Assembly (NCBI GenBank): GCA_018524725.1
Contig: JAEUWP010000231.1
Span: forward strand, 1 to 64,000
Direction of reading: 5' to 3'
DNA length: 64,000 bases
Origin: Podaxis mareebaensis
Taxonomy: Eukaryota; Basidiomycota; Agaricomycetes; Agaricales; Agaricaceae
Notes under the pieces: model-generated
Told to the model about the DNA's origin: nothing
The model's input: the letters and a program-made list of their open reading frames with translations, nothing else
Databases searched by the model: none
Shown: positions 22,188-34,121 of the stretch, one piece after another
Layout of the letters: the number at the start of each line of letters is the position of its first letter
Numbering within the stretch: the stretch's first letter is position 1
Translations under genes and position numbers: made by a program

Positions 22188-25100
22188 AGTACCTTCACAA
22201 ATTTAGAGGAGATCCCTGCAAAGGTCCTCCAGGCAGTTAATCAGCAAAGCTTCAGTGCAATTGGGCAGGGTGACTTAATTATTGAAGTCCCAAATGGCTC
22301 TGAAACCTCTTGCATAACACTCCAAGATGTACTCTATGCCCCAGAAGTTGGCTATACCCTTGTGTCAGTTGGACACCTGGATGAAGCCAGATACACCACC
22401 ACCTTTGCTAGTGGCAGATGCATCATCTGTGATGAATCTGGAGCCAGGTTAGCAGATATTCCTCACCCCAATTGGGGAATGTACAAGATTGTGGATGTAC
22501 CTGCTTCTGTAAATGCTGTGTTGGACTCCTTCAGTATTGATCAGCTGCACTGATGCCTTGGACACATTTCCCCTTGTGAAGTGAAATGTCTAGTCAAACA
22601 AGGGATGGTAACTGGTGTCACATATGATTGAATGTCAACAGATCAGTTTGACTGTCCATTGTGCATCTATGTGAAAGCCACCTGAAAACCTATAGCAAAG
22701 GAGCATAAAGGGGAGTGGGTGACAACCTTTGGCCAAGAGGTCCACAGTGATGTGTGGGGACCAGCACTAGTGGCAATACATCAAGGGAACCTATATTATA
22801 TCACCTTCACAGATGATTATTCCAGATACACTCACCTGCAGTTGCTCAAGCACAAATCAGATGTCTTTCCTGCATACAAAGATTTTGAAGCATGGTGTAG
22901 CACCCAGTTTGATGCCAAAATCTGTTGCTTGCACTCAGATCAAGGGAGGGAGTACACTGGCAAGCAATTTCATCAACACCTGAAATCCAAAGGGACTAAA
23001 ATGAAACTCACCATCCATGACATGCTACAGCACAATGGCATTGCTGAATGTTGAAACCACTTCATTTTAGAGTGTGTTTGTACCCTTCTCCATTCCAGCC
23101 AACTACCTCACTACCTATGGGGTAAGGCAGCCAACTATGCAATCTGGCTGCTAAATCAGACTAGCACTAAGGCTTTAGATGGAAAGACCCTCTATGAGGT
23201 CCTCTACCATAAAAAACTGGACCTGTCTGAAGTCCAAGAGTTTGGTGAGAGAGTCTGGGTGGAAGTGGAAGAGGGGGACAAGTTGGGGGGGAAGGGTACA
23301 AGAAGGCCAGTGGTTGGGATTTGACCCTGAAAGCAATGGTGTGTGCATCTAGTGGCTGGACACACAGAAGGTGTCAGTCAAGTGAAACATTTACTATTCC
23401 AAGCAAACAATGTACCTGTTCAATAGCAATCTTGAGGGGGAGGAAGACATACCCAGCAAGACTCCCATCTCCATTGACAAACACCTAATCACATCAATTC
23501 CCATGCCTGCACCCAATTTGGAACTTGATCAACAAAATGATCAACCTTCACTGATCCCCACTCCCACTCCTGATAACCCACAACTCAAAAGGCTGCCACT
23601 TTGAAGATCTGAATGTATGCTCAAGCTGAGTTTCAAAGTGCATGAGAAACTCAAAGGAAAGGCCATGACTGCAGTCAACTTGGGGGAATGGGAAGAGGTT
23701 CATGCATTTGCAGCTGAGATGGCAGAGGTCAAGGGGGACCCCTTGATGATGGAGGAAGTGATGAAGCAGCCAGACTGGCCTATGTGGAAGCAGGTGCAGC
23801 TTGATGAGCTGAAGAACCACAAGGTGGTGCATACATGGGATCTTGTGGATCCCATCAATGTCATTGGGTCCAAATGGGTATTCAAGACCCCTTGCAATGC
23901 CAACAGAAACATTGTGAAATATAAGGCCTGCCTCATCACCCAGGGCTTCTCCCAAGTCTCTGGCATCAATTTTTTGACATGTTTGCCCCCATAGCCAAGC
24001 TACATCCATTCAAGCTGTCCTTGCAATCACAGCCAATCAGGATATGGAAATCCACCAGATCAATGTCAAGGCCATGTTCCTCAATGGTGAGCTAGCCCAG
24101 GGGGAGACTATCTATATGCATCAGCCACCTGGATATGCTGATCCCAGGTTCCCTTCACAAGTCTGCCTACTATGAAAGCCTTTATATGGACTCAAACAAT
24201 TGGGACACTGTTGGTACCAATGCCTGTGCACCATCCTTGTTGACCATCTGGGTTTCACCAGATGTGAAGTTGATCATAGTGCATTCTTCAAGAAAGCCCC
24301 CCCAGATCTCATTATCATCCTCATACACATTGATGACTGCATGCTTGTGGCCACTACAATCATGCTGATTGTTTGGGTGAAGAAGAGCATCTTGAACTTT
24401 GTCAAGATCTCTGACCTTGGTGAGATCCATTGGCTCCTCAGTATCAAGATCAAACACATTTGCAAGGAGTGAAAAATCATGTTATCTCAATACACTTACA
24501 TCAAAGCCTTGCTCCATCACTATAGCTTTGAAGACCTCACCCCACTGTCCATCCCCATGGATCCCTCCATCTGCCTCACCTCAGATCACTCTCCCAAAAC
24601 TGCCACTGAATCCACTCACATGGCTTGAGTGCCCTACCAAGAGGCTGTCAGTATGCTCATGTATGCAACAATTGGAACTCACCCCAACATTGCATACACC
24701 ATGCAAGTCCTATCTAAATTCACACAAAATCCTGGTCAAGCCCATTGGGATGCTGTCAAGCATGTCTTTTGTTACCTCAAAGGCATGAAAGACTTATGGC
24801 TTACTTACAGGGAAAAGGGGGAGCAAGTGTCCAGGTACACAGATGCTGATGGTGACACAGCCAAGGATCAACAAGTGACCTTGGGTTTTGCTTTCATTAT
24901 CAATGGCAGCACCATTTCCTGGAGCACCAAGCATCAGGAGCTGCCTACACTCTTGACTACAGAATCTGAGTACATGGCTGCCACCCATGCTGCAAAGGAA
25001 GCCCTCTGGCTTCATTTGCTCATTTCTCAGATCTTTGACACCACCCTCACACCCACCCCTCTCCACTCCAACAACTAGTCCACAATTGCCTTAGCTCAAA

Positions 25101-25291
25101 ACCATTGTTGCCATGCTCAAACCAAACCCATTGATATACATTATCACTTCATCCACTGGATCATTGAAGAGGGCAAGATCAAACTCATCTATTGCCCTAT
25201 GGCTGACATGGTTGCAGACATATTTACCAAAGTGCTTCCATCACCCAGGGTCAAGCACTTTGCCAGCTCACTTGGACTCACTACAGTTTGA
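22188..25291 (+). pseudogene. Copia A Pol (integrase, reverse transcriptase, RNase H), broken
   Basis: The GAG-pre-integrase motif is altered from the usual L-H-R-R-L-G-H to L-H-stop-C-L-G-H at about 22545-22565, two adjacent arginine codons hit. Integrase catalytic residues are visible: H-S-D (about 22725), H-S-D-Q-G (about 22940) and the glutamate of N-G-I-A-E (about 23047), followed by TGT-TGA where the family has arginines. Reverse transcriptase includes S-K-W-V-F-K (about 23870) and H-I-D-D (about 24330). RNase H spans about 24830-25050, and the C-terminal stop is at 25289-25291. There are several frameshifts and stops. Confidence 0.85.
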
Positions 25292-25298
25292 GGGGGAG

Positions 25299-25596
25299 TA
25301 TTAGATAGCAAACACATAGTGGATATGAACTTATTCTCATAGATATTAAGTACATGTTTATTTGTTAAGTAGATCACCATCATAGAGTATATGACATATT
25401 TCCTAATATGGCTAAGTATATATAGCACTGTCCAACATTGTGCCACCTCAGACTCATATTTGATGAGTGCTGAGGTGAGCCCACCATTTCCTGCCCATCT
25501 TCTTTATGCTTACTTGCTTCTTATGTAGTGTTCTCTTACAGGTAGCTATGATAATATATAGACTCATATTTGACAAGTGCTGAGTGTTCTCTTACA
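25299..25596 (+). repeat. Copia A 3' LTR
   Basis: Starts TATTAGATAGC after the purine tract at about 25290-25298 and ends CTCTTACA at 25596. It differs from the 5' LTR by scattered substitutions, many C/T or G/A. Confidence 0.9.
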
Positions 25597-25961
25597 CCCA
25601 CATACCAGGTGTACTGCTGACAGGGATTGTGAACCACATGTAGCCTAGCTTGTAAAGGTCCATATGTTCACCCAGACACACAATCATCCACCCACAGAAT
25701 AGTGTATAGAAGTCCCAAAGAGCAAGAGCCATTTGTAAGGTTCTGACAATGTAAACAAAGCATATGATTGATCTGACCAACCACCAGTCATTTGGAAAGG
25801 CAACACAATAAAGATCTAATGCAGAGTTGGGGGGATCCAAAACTTGTACTAGTATCAACACATGCATATTTGGACAGTCAGGATGCCATAAAGAAAGATA
25901 TCAGAGCAACAACCAAAATGTGTATTGTGTTCATTATGGATAGTTGTGTATATGATCATAT
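25597..25961 (-). pseudogene. DUF6534-like copy B, middle fragment between the two copia elements
   Basis: Corresponds to copy A about 18865-19230. The exon frame still reads Y-C-V-A-F-P-N-D-W-W-L-V and A-L-W-D-F-Y-T-L-F. Copy A has N-D-R-R-L-V and A-L-R-D-F-Y-T-L-F. The arginine-to-tryptophan changes are what C-to-T change at CpG in CGN codons gives. No CG dinucleotide is present. It is bounded by the copia A target duplication on the left and the copia B target duplication (CATAT, 25957-25961) on the right. Confidence 0.85.
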
Positions 25962-26609
25962 TGTTGAGGAATTAATCAGCATTACGCTTATGCATACATT
26001 TGCCATCGGCAGTACATGCTGAATCCTCGACATATACGCTCTGCATTGACAGAGTTAATATATTTTTGGAACCCTCCATAGCTTTGTGCTATGTTTAGAT
26101 TGATCCATTTCTATTAATACTCTTATACACTTGTGTAGACGTATGGCCTGTGTTAGTATTACTCATATCCTCATGGATTATGACTTGTAGAAATGTTCTT
26201 TGACTGTGGATGACTCCTGTGACATATGGTAGAGTCATGTTCTTTCTTATTTTATCTTTTACATGCTTTTTACTCATAATATATGCACATATGCCTTATG
26301 TTTACTTACTCATGCATGTATCTTACCCTTGACCCAGTGTTGTAGCTCTACAGTATTTAAACCTTCATGTAGTAGCGTACTTTCTTCACTGGAGTTTTAC
26401 ATTCCTTGTCTACTCAACTACTTAGCTCTCTAAGCTCAACATACCTTGCTACTTTCAACTCAGTCATATCTTCTCTGGTACACCTCAAGACTTGCCCTTC
26501 ACTCACTTCAATGGTCTCATCCCAGTTCAACCAACCTCAGATTGTGAGTAACTGGTTTACTCTCCACTGATGCCATGCTTGTGTAGTAGCAACTGTTCTC
26601 CCCTCATCA
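25962..26609 (+). repeat. Copia B 5' LTR (648 bp)
   Basis: Same length as the 3' LTR and nearly identical. Many of the differences are CG versus TG or CA: for example, the 5' copy keeps ATTACGCTTATGC where the 3' copy reads ATTACACTTACAC, while near the end the 3' copy keeps CCTCGTCA where the 5' copy reads CCTCATCA. CAGTATTTAAACC at about 26350 may be the promoter core. Confidence 0.95.
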
Positions 26610-26621
26610 GGTTATGGGCCC
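26610..26621 (+). other. Copia B primer-binding site (half-tRNA iMet type)
   Basis: GGTTATGGGCCC directly follows the 5' LTR, identical to the copia A site. It is complementary to the anticodon arm of initiator tRNA-Met. Confidence 0.7.
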
Positions 26622-26793
26622 TGAGACTCTCCTTCTGAGGATTCTCTCCTATTAATTTAGGATTGAGAAAAAGACATCTTGAGTTAAGCTCATTTTCTAC
26701 CTTCATTGTTATCTGTATACAACATTATACTAATACCCCCATTTACTATGCTTAGTCGATTATCTTTCTGCCAACTTCTTTGATACATCAAAT

Positions 26794-28890
26794 ATGGCTT
26801 TGACTATTGCTACTTCTTCTCTTCCTAAACTTGAGGGCCCCTCTAACTACAAGTTCTGGGCTCGTTGCCTTCAAGAAGCACTTTCCTTGATTAGTGTTAC
26901 TAGTTCTATGGAAATGGGCTGGTCTCTTACCAGTGGAACAGTGACAGCACCTGCTCAGAATGACACAGCTGAAACAGCATGGCAGAATCAGATGAAGGTG
27001 CAAGCCTTATCAATTATTGAAAACACGTTGCCTGATTCCATGCTGCTTCATGGTTGAACAGCCCCTGATACATTGTGGACTTATCTCCAAACCCAATTTG
27101 GAATGCTTGGTCCTGCTAATGTCTATGGCTTGTTCACCCGAGCTCTGAAGAAGAGAATTACTGGGAAAAGAGATATTGCAGTTGATATTGCCAAAATGGC
27201 AACACTCTTCACTCAGGTTGAGGAAGCTACTGCTGCCATCCCTGAGGTCCTCAGAGCTATGGTTCTTCTTTTGGCTATTCCAGACAATTGGGATTCAGTC
27301 CGACAATCATTGTTGACCAATAATACTACAATTGCAGCCTTAACATGGCAAGTGGTCACAGATGCTTTAAATGCTGAATGGGCTCAGAGGAATGGATGTA
27401 ACAAAATGTCCTCCCACCTTGCCAATACTCAAACTGCTAACAAAGCTAAACTTCCCAATGATCAAGGCAGTCCTTCTGCCTGGAACAAATCTTGTCTGGG
27501 TCCACCTTGGAGTCAATTTGTCCCTCAGCCTGTTGGCTGGGATAAAACCTCCAATGGTCCCAAGCCACAAGGACAACAAGGCAGTCAGCCTGGTCAATGG
27601 CAAACTGTCAAACTGAAGAAGAAGAGGGCTCCCAAGAAGAAGAAGTCCCCTAACGCCTCAGCCAAACCAGCCGATTCCATGGTGGGTTTTGCTGCACCTG
27701 CTCACCTAGTGGCAGCACCTTCACCTCCCCCTGCTGGTGCTGGTAGACCTTTTACAGGTCCCAATATGCACCCATTCGACCTCTTAGATTGAATCCAGAG
27801 GCCGCAAGTGAATGCTCCATGCATTCCACCTCAGGCTTTGGTCTCACAACATCTTGCCGCTATGGTTCTGCAGGATCACCCCCTGCTTCCATCTCTTTCT
27901 CAATGGGTACAGTCACAAAACCCTGTCCCCATCATCCCTACTTACTCTTCTGCCTTGCAGGAGAAGTGTAAGTTTGAGGAGTCGAAAATAGAGGTGAGTA
28001 ACCTCTGTTTCACTGCTATTCTTGAGCTTGAGATACTGAATCTCACACAGGAAGCACAAGAGACCCTCAAGGTGATGAAATGTCAACAGACTGATATGGC
28101 AACTAAGTCACTGGATCAGATCTGAGAGGACATGAAGATCTGTACCCAATGCTATCATGACATCAATCATGCCTGTAAGCTTCATCGTGCCCCTACCAAA
28201 CAAAGCATTGAGGAACTGATTGAAGAAACCCTTCTTCTCATGTCACTAGAAGACACATCTGAGAAAGCAAAGGACTTTGACAAAGAGTTTCCACCACTTC
28301 TGGGGAACTCTGGTCTTCTTCCACCCAGTCATCCAGTTGAGGTAGGCAATTATGCTTGACATATCTGCATGGGTAAATGGACTAAAAATCCACCCAAGAA
28401 GACCATGCCTTCCATGCAGCATGCAGAAAAGCTGTATGACATTGTCAAAGAAGCTCTTCGTGAACATGAAGAAGAGAAGCAGCACAAGGCCAAGGCCCTT
28501 TGATTCAAGAAAGGCAAGGCCAAGGCAATTGGGGAAAATTACATCCCACAAGTAGGTTGCTTCTATCAAGATCTGATGAACCAACTCATTCATTTTGGTG
28601 TCATTCAGGATACTTGTGAAGTCAATCCGAAAGTATGTGTTAATCCTATTGGTCAATTACAGCTTATTCATTTCCTTGTTACCCAACAGGGAGAACAAAG
28701 CTCTCATGCCCTGCAAGAGGTGCTTGCTGTGATTGACAAAAATCCTGAAGGTTATCCATCTGATCCTATAGATGTTGAATACCTTTACTCAATAGGTTTA
28801 ACAGAACATGAGTGGGATGAAGCAATGGTGCCTTTGACCTCGTCAGTCGATGTTCTGCCTGCACCACCCTCTTCTCCACATCTTCCCTGA
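26794..28890 (+). pseudogene. Copia B Gag plus an unusually long Gag-protease linker, broken
   Basis: Start M-A-L-T-I-A-T-S-S-L-P-K-L at 26794, typical of copia Gag (N-Y-K-F-W about 20 residues in). The Gag core runs to about 27400, with an in-frame TGA at about 27056. A Lys-rich stretch (about 27610-27660) and Pro/Ala-rich segments follow. About 1.1 kb of further reading frame then precedes the protease, with TGA breaks at about 27790, 28123, 28357 and 28501. This section has no zinc knuckle that I can find and no recognised domain. It may be a lineage-specific Gag extension. Confidence 0.7.
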
Positions 28891-29245
28891 GCATCTCATC
28901 AGGAGTGATGTCAAAGATTGCCCACCTTTGGTCAATAGCCCTTGTCACCTTTCGGACATCAAATATGATGCCAATGACATGAGCAATGCCAATAGTGACT
29001 TCGAGAAAAAGAAGGCTATGGGGTATGTAATCCATATCTTATCACCATCATCTGATACTGATCACCTCTGTACTCAGACCGATCATGACACTTCCTCTTG
29101 GGAAAAAGAAGGGCAAGCTTGGCAAAAAGCGCCGTGCCAAGGCCAAACATTGTGAGGTTTAGAGGGTCACCCACATTGGGCAGAAGGAGGAAGAGGAGAT
29201 GAGCACCTACTGTCAAGGGAACAGATACTTAGGTGGCTCATAGCT

Positions 29246-32200
29246 TTGGACAATTATGTTTTTTGCAATGGAACATGTACAGAACATATAGCAATGTGCA
29301 CAAGCACATCTCGTTTTAATGTTATTCATTCTGTACATGCACCTCCAAGTCCGAAATCCTCTAAGATCAGAAGATATCAAGATGATGAGATAATTAAAAT
29401 GGATGAGTATAATGCTATTTGGTTATTAGATTCAGGAGCATCTGGCCATTATACACCATATATGGAAGATTTCATTGACTTCCAATATTACTCTGAACCT
29501 ATAACCATATATACAGCTGGAGATCCAATGATCTCATTAGGACACAGAACAGTCTTAATTGAAACCGTGATCAATACAGATAATGGCACATGGATATTAA
29601 ATCATTCATATCTATATCTGGTGCATTACTTACAAGGTAGCAGAGATTGATTGTTATCAGTTGGTCAGCTTGCCAAGGCTGGAGCTAAAATAGAAACCAC
29701 TGATGTTTGCTCATGCATCAATGACTTGTTGGATGAGCCAATACTAGTTGCACAACCATTAATAGGTTGTTCACCTACCCTTCATTATGTGAAGAGTAAA
29801 ATTATCAAATTGCAGAGCAACATGCATGTGTTTGCAACTAGTACAGTACCAGGGTATGACATCCTCCATAATAGGATGGGACACCTGTCAGATCGTATCC
29901 TCAAACATTTTGAGACAAGCATAATCAGCTTTCCTCATGTTGACATCCCTAAAAATAGCATAAAACCATGTGAAGGTTGTGCTATGGGAAAGATGCATCA
30001 GAAAAGCTTTAATATAAACTTCGAGAGAGTGTCAAGGCCTCTAGAAAGAATCCACTCAGATCTTTTAGAAATGCCTAAAGTTAGTTACTGAAAATACAAA
30101 TGGGTAATGACTATCTTAGACAACTTCTCCTCAAATGCTTGGATTCATTTACTTCATAAAAAATCCAAAGCTCCTATGATAATGAAGAACTTCTTGACCT
30201 TAGTCAAAAAACATATCAGTGGTCCAGTAAAGTTCTTACATACAGATTGAGGAGGAGAATACATCCAAGAAAGCTTACAAGCTCTCTTATGCTCTCAAGG
30301 GATTATCCATGTGACTAGTGCTCCACATGCTCACCAACAGAATGGTAGAGCGGAATGCCTCAACTGAATATTAATGGATAAAGCAGAAGCCATGTGGCAT
30401 CATGCTTGTATTCCAGATGGTTGGTGGGAATTTGCAATTGATACTGCCTGTTATCTTTACAATTGCACCCCCATGTCATGCTTAGATTGGAAAACCCCTC
30501 AAGAAGTTTTGACAGGTGTCAAACCTGATGTTTCAAAATTCAGAACCTTTGGATGTGGTGCTTATGCATTCTTACCCAAAGAAGTCTGAGAAAACAAACT
30601 ATCCCCTAAATCAGAACTAATGATATTCCTGGGATATTCTCCAGACCAGAAGAATTATCTATTTATGCATCATCTACAAGGCAATGTGCTCTACATAATG
30701 CCTACAGCTATTTTTGATGAACAATTCCTCCCTAAATGTTCTGAAAAGAAACATAGATCGAAAAGTGGTCAAAGTTTGTCTTCTTCACCACAAAGTGAGG
30801 TAATAATTTACCCTAGACAGGATAACTCGAGGTCACCACCTCTGAAACGACCTTTGGCTCCAACACCACCATCATCCTCATTGTCCAGTCCAGATCCTAG
30901 ACATTGGAATGGAACTCCAAATATAGATGATAACAATGATGATAAGGACAGCCAACATGACCTTCCACAAGAAGATCGTGATTCTGATTTAGAATATGCT
31001 GATCCAAAAGATTATCCTGATCTAGAAAGACATTTGCCTGTGCTAAGCACTGATCTGAATGAAAATCGAGATCCATCTCCATATTTGGATGATTTTGAAG
31101 AACAAGGTGATGATCAACCTTATATGGCCTCTCCTCCAGTTCCTCAATCACCAAGATTAGAAGATCATGAGAATCGTGGCGATGATCCTCCAATTAGGGA
31201 ATCATCTAGTAGCCCTAGACCTAGGACTTCTGAAAGCAAAGCACCACATGGTCCTGCTATGACATCTTCTAGGTTTTCCCCAATGAAACCTAGCCAGAAA
31301 TGTCAAGCCGCTTCTCCACCATGGATGCAACAATGGCAAACACCTTCTAATCAATGTCCTCAAAGAGAACATTGGGTACCTTCTAAACCTGGAAACATAT
31401 ATGGAGATCAACACCCAGTGAAAGTACTACGAAATTATCGAGGCTTCAAATGGATACCTCCTAAAGGAGAACCATTACTTAAGCGAATTCGCAAATGAAG
31501 CCCAGTAGCACTTCCCAATGTTGAAAATGAAATGCCACCTGATGAACAAATGCTTGATTCTTTGCAAACTTCTACATTGATGGAACTAATGATGGTACAT
31601 CACGTGAATAAGTTATACAAAGAAGGAGGAGTACAGTTCATCGATTTTCTTTTTGTGAATAAAATTAATGCATTATATACCCCTAAAGTCTTTAAAGACT
31701 TAGCTAAACTCCCTAAGGAGATCTGCAATAAGTGGTATAATGCTTGTCTTGAAGAGATAGACACATTAAAAAAGAGACAGGTTTACGAACTTGTTGAACT
31801 TCCAAAAGGAAGAAAAGTGATTGGTAATCGATGGGTATTCACTCCAAAGTCTAATGGCAGATTCAGATCTCGACTAGTCACACAAGGGTTCTCACAAATC
31901 GAAGGCATTGACTTTGATGAACTCTTCTCTCCTGTTGTCTGGTATGAGACCACATGATTGCTATTTGCGATAGCTGCCCTCAAGGACTGGGATATGTTTG
32001 GTCTTGATGTGAAGACTGCTTATCTCTATGGACACCTTAAGGAAGAAATATACATGTGACAACTGGAAGGTTTCATCCAAAAGGGACAAGAAACCAAAGT
32101 ATGGCACCTAAAATGCACCTTATACAGTCTCAAACAAGCTGGCTGACAATGGTGGCTTGAGGTTACAAATTCGATGAAAGAATTAGGCTTCAAACATGCA

Positions 32201-33439
32201 TCACTTGATGCAGGAGTCTATTATTACTATGATACACGAGAGAAATCTCTTATCATCACACTACTTTATGTGGATGATGCAGCTTTCTTAGGACCACATG
32301 GATCAAAAGTTCTTCATCGAAAAATAGAAGCATTCATGGAAAAATGGGAATGTCGATTCCTAGGTGAACTCACTGAATTCCTTGGAATGCATATCACATG
32401 AGACTGTGATAATCTATTGATCATGATTGATCAACAACCTTACCTTGATAAGGTTTTAGAACATTTCAATGTGGTTGAAAAAGCCAAAAATACTCCATTG
32501 CTGAAAGACTTCATCTTTACTATGGCACAGAGTGAAGCATCTGCTAATTTTAGGCAGAAGTACCAACAATTGGTTGGATCTTTGATGTACTTGATGATCA
32601 GATCACATCCTGACATTACTTTTACAATCATCAAATTATCTCAACAAATGACGAATCTGTCATGGGAACACTATAAAGCTGGCTTACATACTTTATGATA
32701 CCTTCACAGCACATCTAAATATGCCATTGTCTATGATGGACAAATGAATGAAGGAATCAACGTGTTCTCTGATTCAGATTGGGCACAAGATCCAGAAACC
32801 AGGAAATTAGTCACTGGCTTCTTTATTAGAATAGCCAGAGCAGCCGTTTCATGGCTATCATGGCACCAGAAGACTGTTGCCTTATCATCGACAGAAGCCG
32901 AATACATGGCTTTGTCAGATGCTAGTTGACAAATTGTAGGAATGCTTAGGTCAGGTTTTCTCACAGTTGTGATGGACTTTTAGGTAGCCATCATTTTTGT
33001 AGCTGTCTTCTCTTTAGGTCTTTATTTTCGTCAACTCACCCTACGTTTGTGTAGCCAGCACCTATATAACTGGTCTTACACACTTGGGCACGACGATCTA
33101 AGACTCTCAACACCTTCCTGTGAGGCCTAAGGCCTTACACAAATTGAGTGGACAGTTAACCTACTCACTGAAATCAGCATTAATCCTGAATGGATTAAAA
33201 AACCACACTTATTCAGTGATAATCGAGGTTCAGTATTTTGGGCCAAAAATCTGGTTACCGAAAAATGTTTGAAACATGTGGACATTAAGTACCACTATAT
33301 CTGCAATTTACTTGAGGACAAAAAATTCCTCTTGTATAATATTAAAGGAACTGAAAATCCTGTGGATTTGTTAACTAAGAATCTCGACACACAGAAGTTT
33401 AACTTCTTCCTGCCTTCATTAGGCATCAAATTCTTTTGA
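29246..33439 (+). pseudogene. Copia B Pol (protease, integrase, reverse transcriptase, RNase H), broken
   Basis: Protease L-L-D-S-G-A-S-G-H at about 29430. GAG-pre-integrase L-H-N-R-M-G-H at about 29865. Integrase shows H-S-D (about 30055), H-T-D followed by TGA (about 30241) and N-G-R-A-E (about 30345). Reverse transcriptase shows N-R-W-V-F (about 31830) and an intact Y-V-D-D (about 32270). RNase H shows S-D-S-D-W (about 32770) and S-S-T-E-A-E-Y (about 32890), then is interrupted by a 205-bp insertion and resumes at about 33145 to the stop at 33437-33439. In-frame TGA codons occur at about 29648, 30090, 30248, 30366, 30587, 31495, 31955, 32057, 32144, 32399 and 32696. Confidence 0.85.
32930..33144. 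mobile_element. 205-bp solo-LTR-like insertion inside copia B RNase H
   Basis: The insertion at 32935-33139 starts TGTAGGAATGCTTAGG and ends CCTAAGGCCTTACA, so its ends are TG...CA with partial inverted similarity. It is flanked by CAAAT at 32930-32934 and 33140-33144, a 5-bp duplication. Removing it and one CAAAT restores the RNase H frame (S-D-A-S before, W-T-V-N-L-L-T-E after). It contains CTATATAAC at about 33061 and several CpGs. The size and ends fit a solo LTR or a small non-autonomous element. Confidence 0.75.
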
Positions 33440-33473
33440 ACTTCATGCTCTGACAATTTCGAGTGAGGAGGAG

Positions 33474-34121
33474 TGTTGAGGAATTAATCAGCATTACACT
33501 TACACATACATTTGCCATTGGCAGTATATGCTGAATCCTCAACATATATGCTCTGCATTGACAGAGTTAATATATTTTTGGAACCCTCCATAGCTTTGTG
33601 CTATGTTTAGATTGATCCATTTCTATTAATACTTTTATACACTTGTGTAGATGTACGGCCTGTGTTAGTATTACTCATATCCTCATGGATTATGACTTGT
33701 AGAAATGTTCTTTGACTGTGGATGACTCCTGTAACATATGGTAGAGTCATGTTCTTTCTTATTTTATCTTTTACATGCTTTTTACTCATGATATACACAC
33801 GTATGCCTTATGTTTACTTACTCATGCATGTATCTTACCCTTGACCCAGTGTCGTAGCTCTACGGTATTTAAACCTTCATGTAGTAGTGTACTTTCTTCA
33901 CTGGAGTTTTACATTCCTTGTCTACTCAACTACTTAGCTCTCTAAGCTCAACATACCTCGCTACTTTCAACTCGGTCATATCTTCTCTGGTACACCTCAA
34001 GACTTGCCCTTCACTCACTTCAACAGTCTCATCCCAGTTTGACCAACCTCGGATTGTGAGTAACTGGTTTACTCTCCACTGACACCATGCTTGTGTAGTA
34101 GCAACCGTTCTCCCCTCGTCA
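33474..34121 (+). repeat. Copia B 3' LTR (648 bp)
   Basis: Starts TGTTGAGGAATTAATC directly after the purine tract GTGAGGAGGAG and ends CCCTCGTCA at 34121, followed by the duplicated CATAT. It is the same length as the 5' LTR. Confidence 0.95.

Larger units (their letters stand above)
20654..25601 (+). mobile_element. Copia A: Ty1/copia element, full length in outline, heavily eroded
   Basis: LTRs lie at 20659-20952 (294 bp) and 25299-25596 (298 bp). They are flanked by a near-perfect 5-bp duplication, CCCAT (20654-20658) and CCCAC (25597-25601), differing by one C-to-T. The 5' LTR is followed by GGTTATGGGCCC and the 3' LTR is preceded by the purine tract GAGGGGGAG. Gag, protease, integrase, reverse transcriptase and RNase H occur in copia order. 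No CpG is seen and many stops are TGA. It inserted into the DUF6534-like copy B, since copy A has a continuous ACCCACGTACC at the matching site. Confidence 0.9.
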
